DNA of 64,000 nt from NCBI RefSeq assembly GCF_002944405.1, contig NZ_CP024307.1:1260501-1324500 (forward strand), in the 5' to 3' direction. This DNA is from Sinorhizobium fredii (lineage in GTDB: Bacteria; Pseudomonadota; Alphaproteobacteria; Rhizobiales; Rhizobiaceae). The position numbers and the translations under genes are program-made. This document shows positions 53,088-64,000 of this stretch, piece after piece. A model generated the notes under the pieces. That model had not been told where the DNA came from. It saw only the letters and a list, made by a program, of their open reading frames with translations, and did no database searches. Position 1 is the stretch's first letter. The number at the start of each line of letters is the position of its first letter.

Positions 53088-54014
53088 TCAGCGCGTCTTC
53101 AGGCGCAACACGATGTCCTGATCGTAGTTGCCGAAGCCTCGGCCGAAGATGTTGATGCCGCCGGGATGGCGGGCATCGTCCCGGACGCCGACGCGAAGCC
53201 GGATCGAATGATGTTGCTCGAGCTTCAGCTCGGCGAGCTTCACGTTGGAGATCCGCAGGCCGTCGACGAAGGAGCCATCGTCATTGATCCGAAAACTCTT
53301 GAGTTTGCCGTATTGCGAGCCTTTGAGCTTCCACCAGTCCGGGGTGAAAACGCCGCGTTTGTCGCCGAAATCACCCGGGGAAGTCCAGGTTCCGATATCC
53401 ACCCCATTGATCGTGAGGGTGATATCGGACGGCCAGTCGGCGCTGGTCCCCGGCACCTCGGAGCTCAGTTCCATGACGAATTCGACCTCGCGAATGCCGG
53501 TGTTCGCCAGGCGCGCATTGTTCGGAAACTGATACTCCACATAGCCGCGGGTGAACCAGATTAGTGCTGCCTTCATCCGGTCGGGATCGAGGAACGTGTC
53601 GGGCACATCGAGCAGTCCGACGATGCCGTCAACCGAGCAGAGGCCGCAGGGGGCAGTCACTTCGAAGCTCGTATAGAGCCCCAGCGGCATCGACACTTCG
53701 ATCGCGTCCGGTTCAGTTTCCTTGATTTCATTCTTGAAGACGACGAGAATCTCGTCATAGACGCTGCGGCAGACCTTCTGGTTTCCCTTGCGCGCCCTCT
53801 GTGTCTCCGTGCGGATAAGTCCCGCCTCTTCCAATATCTGCACGTTGGTCGAGACGCTCGACTGCGGCAGATCAAGAACATCCGCAATTTCGTTGACGTT
53901 CAGCGGTCCCTTTTCGTGCAGCAGCTTGAGCACCGAGACCCTTGCCGGCGACGCGAGCCCTTTCAGTACGGGCATGCCTTCCTCGGGGTCGACGACAAGA
54001 AAATTACGGCTCAT
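53088..54014 (-). CDS. ArsR-type transcriptional regulator with C-terminal ligand-type domain
   Basis: This 308-residue protein has an N-terminal winged helix of ArsR type (about 14-80; LKGLASPARVSVLKLLHEKG, then NEIADVLDLPQSSVSTNVQILEEAGLI as the recognition helix region). The large C-terminal part (about 105-305) begins SMPLGLYTSFEVTAPCGLCSVDG, with CGLC at 123-126, and continues with beta-rich text (SDITLTINGVDIGTWTSPGDFGDKRG) resembling a jelly-roll sugar-binding fold. Its place beside the GH51 and importer genes suggests it senses an arabinoside and controls them. That role is inferred. Confidence 0.83.
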   Translation of the reverse strand: MSRNFLVVDPEEGMPVLKGLASPARVSVLKLLHEKGPLNVNEIADVLDLPQSSVSTNVQILEEAGLIRTETQRARKGNQKVCRSVYDEILVVFKNEIKETEPDAIEVSMPLGLYTSFEVTAPCGLCSVDGIVGLLDVPDTFLDPDRMKAALIWFTRGYVEYQFPNNARLANTGIREVEFVMELSSEVPGTSADWPSDITLTINGVDIGTWTSPGDFGDKRGVFTPDWWKLKGSQYGKLKSFRINDDGSFVDGLRISNVKLAELKLEQHHSIRLRVGVRDDARHPGGINIFGRGFGNYDQDIVLRLKTR

Positions 54015-54187
54015 GGGGCTCCGGTCGGCGGGAGTGAAATGCAATTGGATAATGCATATCAAAAAATCTGATCTAATCAACCGCCAGCAAGATGTCGCGG
54101 GGACACTTACCATCGCAAGTTTCTTGGAGGGCAAAGGCAGGGCAGGCGGCGGCCCGTGCAGGCTGAACGGAGGCGGGCCCGTGGGAC

Positions 54188-54210
54188 GGCGCCGGCGCGC
54201 GGCCGGCGCC
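54188..54210. terminator. Perfect 9-bp GC hairpin downstream of groEL
   Basis: GGCGCCGGC (54188-54196) pairs with GCCGGCGCC (54202-54210) around GCGCG. It lies 38 bp beyond the groEL stop on its strand. No T-run follows, so a terminator role is tentative. Confidence 0.45.
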
Positions 54211-54248
54211 TTGCGACGACGGCTGCGCCGGCGCTGTTAAGCCGGTAA

Positions 54249-55901
<1,653 letters not shown>

Positions 55902-55915
55902 TCAGATACTCACTC

Positions 55916-55937
55916 GTCCGGCCGTCCGCGGCCGGAC
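55916..55937. repeat. Hairpin between the 72-codon gene and groEL
   Basis: GTCCGGCC (55916-55923) pairs with GGCCGGAC (55930-55937) around a 6-base loop. It lies in the intergenic leader of groEL and could attenuate transcription or set mRNA processing between the two genes. It does not match the CIRCE element bound by HrcA. Confidence 0.5.
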
Positions 55938-55972
55938 CTGACGCCGGCACCTGCGGGCGAAAGCTTCGGCCG

Positions 55973-56191
55973 TCACTCCTCGTCGACCTCGGGTGTCAGA
56001 ATGTCGATCAGGGCGGCAACCCGGCCGGCCGGAAGATGCCGGCCCTCTCCGATCAGCGCCTCGTCGTTGTTGACCCAGGCGATCGCTTCGGCAAGCTCGC
56101 TCGCGGTCGCGCCCGTCGCCAGAAGTTCGGCCATCAGGGTCTCGTCGACCGGACCGAGTATGGCGGTGATATCCGAATGCTTCAGTCCCAT
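55973..56191 (-). CDS. Small acidic helical protein upstream of groEL
   Basis: This 72-residue protein is acidic (many Asp/Glu) with predicted helices and no signal peptide. It begins with a short helix-forming block (KHSDITAILGPVDETLMAEL) and has a WVNNDEALIGEG loop near 39-50. Its ATG follows an excellent GGAAGGAGG site. I do not recognise a family. It shares an RpoH-like promoter and probable operon with groEL, so it may be a chaperonin-linked or heat-response protein; this is inference. Confidence 0.75.
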   Translation of the reverse strand: MGLKHSDITAILGPVDETLMAELLATGATASELAEAIAWVNNDEALIGEGRHLPAGRVAALIDILTPEVDEE

Positions 56192-56249
56192 TGCGTCCTC
56201 CTTCCGGTTTTCTACGGTCGGGAATGCACAAACTGCCGGCTGTCGAAAT

Positions 56250-56277
56250 AGATAGGCCGGCGCATGCGAGCATCAAG
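56250..56277 (-). promoter_or_regulatory. RpoH-like heat-shock promoter of the small-gene/groEL unit
   Basis: On the minus strand CTTG (56277-56274) is followed after exactly 17 bases by CCTATCT (56256-56250). This fits the alphaproteobacterial sigma-32 consensus CTTG-N17/18-CYTATNT as I recall it. A start near 56243 would give a leader of about 50 nt to the 72-codon gene at 56191. Confidence 0.6.
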
Positions 56278-56306
56278 CGTCGCATCATAACATCGATCGC
56301 GGCGGC

Positions 56307-56336
56307 AAAAAAAAGCCCGGCGGGATCCGCCGGGCT
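56307..56336 (-). terminator. Rho-independent terminator for the 56388-57581 gene
   Basis: AGCCCGGCGG (56314-56323) pairs with CCGCCGGGCT (56327-56336). On the minus strand a run of seven T follows (56313-56307). It lies about 50 bp past the stop of the leftward gene at 56388, before the small-gene/groEL promoter. Confidence 0.9.
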
Positions 56337-56387
56337 CGAATTCGAAAGCCGTACGCATTGCGTCGGCTTGTGGCGCTTCGGGAAGCG

Positions 56388-57581
56388 TCAGTCGTTCGCC
56401 GTCACCTTGACGCCGAGAACCGAGGGAATGGTGTTCGGCGCGCCCATCGCGGCACCCATGATCATCGGGAACGGCACGGGCTTTTCCGGTTCGGCGCTGA
56501 TCGTCAGGCTCTTCGGCGCGTCGAGATAGGCGTTGACCGCGGCCGACACCTGGTTCTGCAACTCCGGCAGGTTCAACTGCGCCATCATGATCGGCACAAG
56601 GCCCTTTAGCGACTGCGCCATCTGTTCGCCGGTGACGCCCTGCTGGCTGCCGGCATAGTCGAGGGCCTTCTTGGTGATCGAGGCGTCGTCGAAGCGGATC
56701 GAGGCGCTGTTGAACGTCAGTTGCTGCATGAGGCCGAGCATGGCAAGGCCCATTGCCTGGTTGGCCTCTTCCTTGTTCGGATTGGCTTGCGCGGCCTTGT
56801 TCGCCTCCTGCAGCGACTTCAGGAACTGGAGCGTGTAGCCTGAGAAATCCATGGCGATGTTCAGCCGGCCGACATTCTTGAAGTCGAGGGCATACTCATC
56901 GACGGCGAGATTGCCGCTCTCCAGCTCCCAGCTTCCCTTCATCGTCACCTGGCCATCAATCTGCTTCAGTCCGAGCTTCTCGATTGCTTCCTTCGCCTTG
57001 GCGTCTTCGACCTCGGAGAGATCAGCGTATAGCCCGGCCATCGTCGCGTCGAAGTCGAAGCCCGCATCGTTTTCCTGCCGGCTGAGATTGCTCTCGATGC
57101 TGGCGATCTTGAAGACGTCCTTGCCCTTGACCTTGACCTCTACCGGCCCAGTGCCAAACGACTCATAGAGCAGAATGTCGTCGATCGTGCCGCCGGATGC
57201 ATTACCGGGAATGGAGAGGCCGCCGATCGCGATATTCTTGACGGAGGCGCTGTCCTCCTTTTCGCTCACATTGACATCCGCGAAGGAAACCGTTTCGGCG
57301 TAGTAGCCTCCTTCATCGGTCTCCTCGACGCCTTCGAACGTCACATCGCCTATGTCGACCGTTTCGCCTGGCTGTGCCACGACCTGAAGCTTGACGCCGC
57401 TTGCCGTCACGACGTCACCGTCCGCCTCGGCCTTGTCGAAGGCGAGCGAGGTACCGTTCACCTCGAGCGCGGCACTCAGTTTCTTCATCATGTCCGCGCC
57501 GTCCAGGGCGAAGGCCGGGCCGGCAAGCGTGAGGAGGGCGGCGCTGGCCATCATCAGGCGGATCTTGCGCGTATGCATCAT
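56388..57581 (-). CDS. Conserved periplasmic protein of unknown function
   Basis: This is a 397-residue protein with a signal peptide (cleavage near residue 24, after AFA). The mature part is beta-rich, with repeated amphipathic segments and few aromatic residues, and an Ala/Gln/Asn-rich helical stretch (about 275-310, QEANKAAQANPNKEEANQ). It resembles exported rhizobial proteins of the DUF945/AsmA-like sort only loosely, so no function is given. The start at 57581 has AAGGA 8 bp upstream; a second Met follows directly. It is terminated at 56307-56336. Confidence 0.75.
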   Translation of the reverse strand: MMHTRKIRLMMASAALLTLAGPAFALDGADMMKKLSAALEVNGTSLAFDKAEADGDVVTASGVKLQVVAQPGETVDIGDVTFEGVEETDEGGYYAETVSFADVNVSEKEDSASVKNIAIGGLSIPGNASGGTIDDILLYESFGTGPVEVKVKGKDVFKIASIESNLSRQENDAGFDFDATMAGLYADLSEVEDAKAKEAIEKLGLKQIDGQVTMKGSWELESGNLAVDEYALDFKNVGRLNIAMDFSGYTLQFLKSLQEANKAAQANPNKEEANQAMGLAMLGLMQQLTFNSASIRFDDASITKKALDYAGSQQGVTGEQMAQSLKGLVPIMMAQLNLPELQNQVSAAVNAYLDAPKSLTISAEPEKPVPFPMIMGAAMGAPNTIPSVLGVKVTAND

Positions 57582-60238
<2,657 letters not shown>

Positions 60239-60337
60239 TTGCCGGACCTGGCCAGTGGATCGTTCGTTCGGCGGCTTGGTTATCCACAGCTTTCAGGTCT
60301 TTTCCACCAGCCGCTGCAACTCTTTGCTGTTTCCTTA

Positions 60338-60353
60338 AATCGGCCGCGATTTG
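60338..60353. promoter_or_regulatory. AAATCG dyad upstream of the small ArsR gene
   Basis: AAATCG (60338-60343) and CGATTT (60348-60353) flank GCCG, 30 bp upstream of the ArsR start. It could be an autoregulatory operator, or a remnant of the TTAAATCG palindrome of the RIME-like repeats, whose CCTTAAATCG text it shares. Confidence 0.35.
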
Positions 60354-60382
60354 CCCAATGATGCGCCTGAGAGAGGAATGCG

Positions 60383-60706
60383 ATGATCTCGGCCCTTGAC
60401 GATACCTTGTTGGCACTTGCCGATCCCACACGCCGCCGCATATTCGAAGTCCTGTTTGCCGGTGAAAGCTCCGTTGCGGACGTGGCCAGTGCGGTCGGCG
60501 CCGAACAGGACGAGCTGTCGAATCATGTGGTGATTCTGGAGGAGGCGGGGCTGATTACCCGCCGGCGCCAGGACAACGGAGAGTTTATCGCCGCCGATCC
60601 AACCCCTTTGGAGGTCGCGGCGGAATGGATCAACACCAATCGCGAACTCTGGGCGATGCGCTCGCAGATCGAGGACACGGGTTCCGCTCCCGTCAGTCCG
60701 CAGTGA
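60383..60706 (+). CDS. ArsR-family transcriptional regulator
   Basis: This 107-residue protein is a single winged-helix domain with DDTLLALADPTRRRIFEVLFAGESSVADVASAVGAEQDELSNHVVILEEAGLI, the usual SmtB/ArsR N-terminal and recognition-helix text (though the DELSNHVV helix departs from the common QPAVSHHL). No cysteine-based metal site is present, so it is probably not an arsenic or zinc sensor. A GAGAGGA site lies upstream. It is convergent with the leftward DMT gene; no obvious target gene is coupled to it. Confidence 0.87.
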   Translation: MISALDDTLLALADPTRRRIFEVLFAGESSVADVASAVGAEQDELSNHVVILEEAGLITRRRQDNGEFIAADPTPLEVAAEWINTNRELWAMRSQIEDTGSAPVSPQ

Positions 60707-60724
60707 CCGGACGGCAGATCGACG

Positions 60725-61636
60725 TCACCCGGTGAACGGCAATTCAGCACAGGGAATCTGAGCCTTTGCCGCCTTGCTGCGCATCTGCCAGAGTGAATGG
60801 CCGAGCAAAGCGAGTATCAGGATGGCGCCGCCGACGAGCGTTTGGAACGTGGGCATCTCGGAAAAAACGATCCACACCCAAATTGGCGCTAGAATCGTCT
60901 CGAGCAGGTAGAACATCCCGACTTCCGGTGCCGAGAGATAACGCGGCCCGGTCGCCAGGCAGAAGAAGGCGACGGGAATCATCACCAGACCGTTGAAGAG
61001 AATGTAGCCGGGCGCGGCGATCGCGATTCCGCTCGCCGGCAAAAGCGTGAGCGCCGCGAGCGCCGGGAAGATCGCCGTCGTCAGCGGCACCAGCGCCATG
61101 TCCCTGCCATCGGCGCGGCTGATGGTGATGGCACTCGCCAACAGGAAGGCAGAGCAGGCGGCCATGGCGTCGCCGAACAGGTGCCCGCTCTCAAGTCCGT
61201 CCTGCACGATCACCCCGACGCCGAGCAGCATGATCGCCATCGTCAGCAATGTGGCGTTGGATGGCCGCTCCTTTAGGAAGATCCAGGAAAGGATTGCCGC
61301 GAACATCGAAGTGAAGGCGAGGATGAAGACGACGTTTGCCGTCGATGTGGTGAACACCGCGAGCAGGAAGGTGAAGGAATTGATGCCGTAGAAAAGGCCG
61401 GCGATCAGCCCGGCCTTGCCGGGGATCAAGGCAATGTGGCGGCCCAGGATGCGATTGATGAAGAACCAGGCGGCGATCGCCACCGCAAAGGTCGACAGGC
61501 TGCGCACGGCGAGAATCGACCATACTTCGCCGTCTGCGGAACGGATCAGCGGGATGTCGAAGGAAAGCGCAAGGCCGCCGAGGCCGGTGATGGCAAGGCC
61601 GCGTCGGTGCCGCGCGGCGTCAGAGGAGGGGGTCAA
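60725..61636 (-). CDS. DMT superfamily transporter (EamA family)
   Basis: This 303-residue inner-membrane protein has ten predicted helices in two EamA repeats: GLGGLALSFDIPLIRSADGEVWSILAVRSL in the first, GLFYGINSFTFLLAVFTTSTANVVFILAFTSMFAAILSWIFLKERP, and GPRYLSAPEVGMFYLLETILAPIWVWIVFSEMP in the second. Substrate unknown. The start is a TTG at 61636, three bases after the bpt stop, so it is translated in the bpt operon. Confidence 0.85.
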   Translation of the reverse strand: MTPSSDAARHRRGLAITGLGGLALSFDIPLIRSADGEVWSILAVRSLSTFAVAIAAWFFINRILGRHIALIPGKAGLIAGLFYGINSFTFLLAVFTTSTANVVFILAFTSMFAAILSWIFLKERPSNATLLTMAIMLLGVGVIVQDGLESGHLFGDAMAACSAFLLASAITISRADGRDMALVPLTTAIFPALAALTLLPASGIAIAAPGYILFNGLVMIPVAFFCLATGPRYLSAPEVGMFYLLETILAPIWVWIVFSEMPTFQTLVGGAILILALLGHSLWQMRSKAAKAQIPCAELPFTG

Positions 61637-61639
61637 TTC

Positions 61640-62419
61640 TTAATCCGTGGCGGTTTCGGGGAGGTCTTGTCCGCCAGCATAGCGCTCCCAACCGCGGGCC
61701 ATAAGGTGCTCCTGCGGCAAAAACTTTGTTTTATACCCCATCTTGCGGGAGCCCTTGACCCAATATCCGAGGTAGACGTGCGGAAGGCCGCGTTCCTTCG
61801 CCCGGCGGATATGGTCGAGAATCATGAAGGTTCCGAGCGAACGGTTTGCGAAACCGGGGTCGAAGAAGGAATAAACCATCGACAGCCCATCGCCCATCCG
61901 GTCGGTGAGCGCCGTGGCGATCAGCGGACCTTTGGCCTTCTCGCTGATGCCGTCGCCCTCGGACCGCAACCGGTATTCGATGATTTTCGTGTGTACATGG
62001 GTGTCCTCGACCATCATCGCGTAGTCGAGCACCGACATGTCCGACATGCCGCCCCTCTGGTGCCGGCAATCGAGATAGCGGCGGAAGAGGTTGTATTGCT
62101 CGCTCGATGGCTCGGCAGGGTACTCGGTCGAGACCACGTCGTGATTGGCGGCGAGCACCCGGCGCATGGAGCGGGTGGGCATGAACTCGTTGGCTAGGAT
62201 GCGCACCGAGATGCAGGCGCGACAGGTTTCGCAGGCCGGGCGGTAGGCGATGTTCTGCGAGCGGCGGAAACCGCCCTGGGTCAGAAGATCATTCAGCTCG
62301 GGTGCGCGCTCGCCCACCATGTGCGTGAAGACTTTCCGTTCCATCTCGCTGGGCAGATAGGGACAGGCTGCCGGCGCGGTCAGATAGAATTGCGGAGACT
62401 GTGTGGTCTGCGTGTTCAT
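61640..62419 (-). CDS. bpt: Bacterial protein transferase (arginyl-tRNA--protein transferase type)
   Basis: This 259-residue N-end-rule enzyme (Bpt/Ate family) transfers leucine or arginine to N-terminal Asp/Glu, marking proteins for ClpS-ClpAP. The N-terminal half carries [14 protein letters not shown] and the [23 protein letters not shown] cysteine block (about 51-73). Conserved GNAT-like text follows ([22 protein letters not shown], near 216-237). Start context and length are typical. The DMT gene follows within 3 bp. Confidence 0.93.
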   Translation of the reverse strand: MNTQTTQSPQFYLTAPAACPYLPSEMERKVFTHMVGERAPELNDLLTQGGFRRSQNIAYRPACETCRACISVRILANEFMPTRSMRRVLAANHDVVSTEYPAEPSSEQYNLFRRYLDCRHQRGGMSDMSVLDYAMMVEDTHVHTKIIEYRLRSEGDGISEKAKGPLIATALTDRMGDGLSMVYSFFDPGFANRSLGTFMILDHIRRAKERGLPHVYLGYWVKGSRKMGYKTKFLPQEHLMARGWERYAGGQDLPETATD

Positions 62420-62595
62420 CGAGCGCGGGGATCACTCTTCGCGAGGTTACTCTGCAATAGGATGGCCGAAGAATGAAAAACGTCAACACACGCGTTCGGC
62501 GAGGAACGAGCAAGTGCCAACAATTTCTGGGGACGTCGATTCGGCTCTGCCTGAATTCAATTCGACGTTGAAACGGTGTTCTCGTCCCGCCACCG

Positions 62596-63060
62596 TCAAT
62601 ACATGTCTCGGCGGACGCCGACGGTGCCGATCAGAAGGTCGTGCAGCAATCGGCCGCGATCCGTGAACAATCCGATCAGCAGGACGAGCGGCGTCAACAG
62701 CGCATTGGCGATCCAAAAGATCGCGAGATGTACGATTGCGGTCAGGAAATCCATCGGCCGGCCGTCCGTCCGGGCGATCGCAACGCCCATGATCCGCATG
62801 CCGAGCGATGCCTGCTCGCGGCCGCCGACCGTCAGCCCGAAATACAGCATCGCCACCAGCGCGAAGAGCACCGGATAGAGGAAGAATCCGAGGCCGAGCG
62901 TCAGGATGCCCAAAAAGAAGACGACGACCGCAGCCGGGATCCACAGGAGCGCGACAATCAGATAGTCGACAATGAAGGCGAACACCCGGCGCGACAGGAC
63001 ACCCTGGTAAGCGCGCCAGTCCTGGCTCGGAAGTCGGAGTTCCTGGTTATGCATGCTCAT
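62596..63060 (-). CDS. RDD-family membrane protein
   Basis: This 154-residue protein has three predicted helices. FAFIVDYLIVALLWIPAAVVVFFLG (about 26-50) contains the family's Arg/Asp signature at the start of helix 1, and LLIGLFTDRGRLLHDLLIGTVGV near the C terminus has the second RD-like motif (DRGRLLHDLL). Function is unknown; RDD proteins are proposed transport or Na+/H+ antiport components. It lies between hemB and bpt on the same strand. Confidence 0.9.
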   Translation of the reverse strand: MSMHNQELRLPSQDWRAYQGVLSRRVFAFIVDYLIVALLWIPAAVVVFFLGILTLGLGFFLYPVLFALVAMLYFGLTVGGREQASLGMRIMGVAIARTDGRPMDFLTAIVHLAIFWIANALLTPLVLLIGLFTDRGRLLHDLLIGTVGVRRDMY

Positions 63061-63137
63061 GTCAGCCTCGCATCGTTTCGCTCACATATGGGGACCGTAT
63101 TCGACAAAACAATGCGTCTGTCGTGCGAACCGGCCGC

Positions 63138-64000
63138 TCATCGCTTTGCCAGCATCCTTGCCACTTCGACGGCGAAATAGCTGAGAATGCCGTCGCAGCC
63201 GGCGCGCTTGAAGGCAAGCAGCGTCTCGAGCATGATGCGCTCGCCGTCGATCCATCCATTCGCCGCCGCCGCCTTGATCTGCGCGTATTCGCCCGAGACC
63301 TGGTAGGCGAAGACCGGCAAGCCGAAGGCTTCCTTCATCCGCCAGCAGATGTCGAGATAGGGCAGACCGGGCTTCACCATCAGCATGTCGGCGCCTTCCT
63401 CGACGTCGAGCGCGGCGTCGCGGATCGCTTCGGTGCCGTTGGCCGGATCGATGTAATAGGTCTTCTTGTCGCCCTTCAGCAGCCCGCCGGTGCCGATCGC
63501 CTCGCGATAGGGGCCATAGAAGGCGGAGGCGAATTTCGTCGCATAGGACATGATGCCGACATTCTGGTGGCCTGCCGCATCGAGCGCCTCGCGGATGGCG
63601 CCGACCCGTCCGTCCATCATTTCGGAAGGTGCGATGATGTCGGAGCCGGCATCCGCCTGCATTACTGCCGCGCGCGCCACCGCTTCCACCGTCTCGTCAT
63701 TGACGATCTCGCCGCCGCGCAGGATGCCGTCGTGACCGTGGCTGGTGAAAGGATCAAGCGCCACATCGGTGATGACGCCGATATTCGGAACGGCGCTCCT
63801 GATCGCCCGCGTCGCCTGGTTGATCAGGTTGTCGGGGGCAAGGCTGTTCGAACCGGTTTCGTTGCGGAGCTCCATCTCGATGTTCGGGAAGGTGGCGACG
63901 GCGGGAATTCCGAGATCGGCCGCCTCCTTCACCGCCTCGACGGCCTTGTCGACGCTCATGCGGTTGACGCCGGGCATCGCGTCGATCGGCTGAACGATGC
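63138..64000 (-). CDS. hemB: Delta-aminolevulinic acid dehydratase (porphobilinogen synthase), 5'-truncated by window edge
   Basis: The right edge of the window cuts off the N terminus; about 287 codons are visible against a family length near 337. HemB condenses two 5-aminolevulinates to porphobilinogen for haem and tetrapyrroles. The metal site (HGHDG, in TSHGHDG), the first active-site Lys in MSYATKFASAFYGPYREA, and the second in MLMVKPGLPYLD are all present. The Asp-rich metal segment DVALDPFTSHGHDG fits Mg-type bacterial HemB rather than a Cys-rich zinc site. SGEYAQI is also conserved. Confidence 0.96.
   Translation of the reverse strand, partial: IVQPIDAMPGVNRMSVDKAVEAVKEAADLGIPAVATFPNIEMELRNETGSNSLAPDNLINQATRAIRSAVPNIGVITDVALDPFTSHGHDGILRGGEIVNDETVEAVARAAVMQADAGSDIIAPSEMMDGRVGAIREALDAAGHQNVGIMSYATKFASAFYGPYREAIGTGGLLKGDKKTYYIDPANGTEAIRDAALDVEEGADMLMVKPGLPYLDICWRMKEAFGLPVFAYQVSGEYAQIKAAAANGWIDGERIMLETLLAFKRAGCDGILSYFAVEVARMLAKR

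Overview
The window looks like chromosomal DNA of a Sinorhizobium/Ensifer-type alphaproteobacterium. It is GC-rich and tightly packed. It carries a ropB-type rhizobial porin gene, an lpiA-acvB pair, an HdaA-type DnaA regulator, bacterial arginyl-transferase Bpt, several TPR or membrane class III cyclases, and several copies of a roughly 100-bp two-palindrome repeat like the rhizobial intergenic mosaic elements (RIME). Species assignment is an inference from gene content and order. No tRNA, rRNA, CRISPR array, phage gene or transposase was recognised.

Layout. 1-11.5 kb: 3' end of pepA, holC (Pol III chi), a galactose/arabinose dehydrogenase, a GNAT protein, an ABC-F ATPase, a small secreted protein, a large AMP-binding/carrier/acyltransferase fusion, DinB, a GST, ndk, and a lipoprotein coupled to a CGNR regulator. 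11.6-17.9 kb: an orphan LivH-like permease, then the leftward run SDR-uvrC-pgsA-moaD-moaE, and ropB. 17.9-23.5 kb: a second GST, a lipoprotein RNase T2 coupled to a small periplasmic protein, rlmJ, a molybdopterin oxidoreductase and NudK. 23.6-29.7 kb: lpiA-acvB (lysyl-phosphatidylglycerol synthesis and turnover) and a cyclase-TPR protein. 29.7-37.3 kb: divergent purMN and perM-hdaA-ppk-ppx. 37.3-46.1 kb: a phytase-like protein, a membrane cyclase, rnd, a multicopper oxidase, an MFS transporter and aspS.

46.2-56.3 kb is the most accessory-looking part. It holds a frameshifted rhodanese gene and two repeat elements. Next is a leftward arabinoside-use locus: an ArsR-type regulator, a cytoplasmic GH51 arabinofuranosidase, and an ABC importer whose ATPase gene comes first and whose binding-protein gene comes last. 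Beside it lies a groEL with no groES, preceded by a 72-codon gene and an RpoH-like heat-shock promoter. 56.4-64 kb returns to core genes: a periplasmic protein, parC, a small ArsR regulator, bpt with a DMT transporter, an RDD protein, and hemB running off the right edge.

Likely working units: moaD-moaE-pgsA-uvrC-SDR are linked by overlaps or 4-bp gaps; lpiA-acvB share an ATGA overlap; purM-purN share ATGA; perM and hdaA overlap by 17 bp; ppk-ppx make and degrade polyphosphate; the GH51 enzyme would hydrolyse arabino-oligosaccharides brought in by the neighbouring importer.
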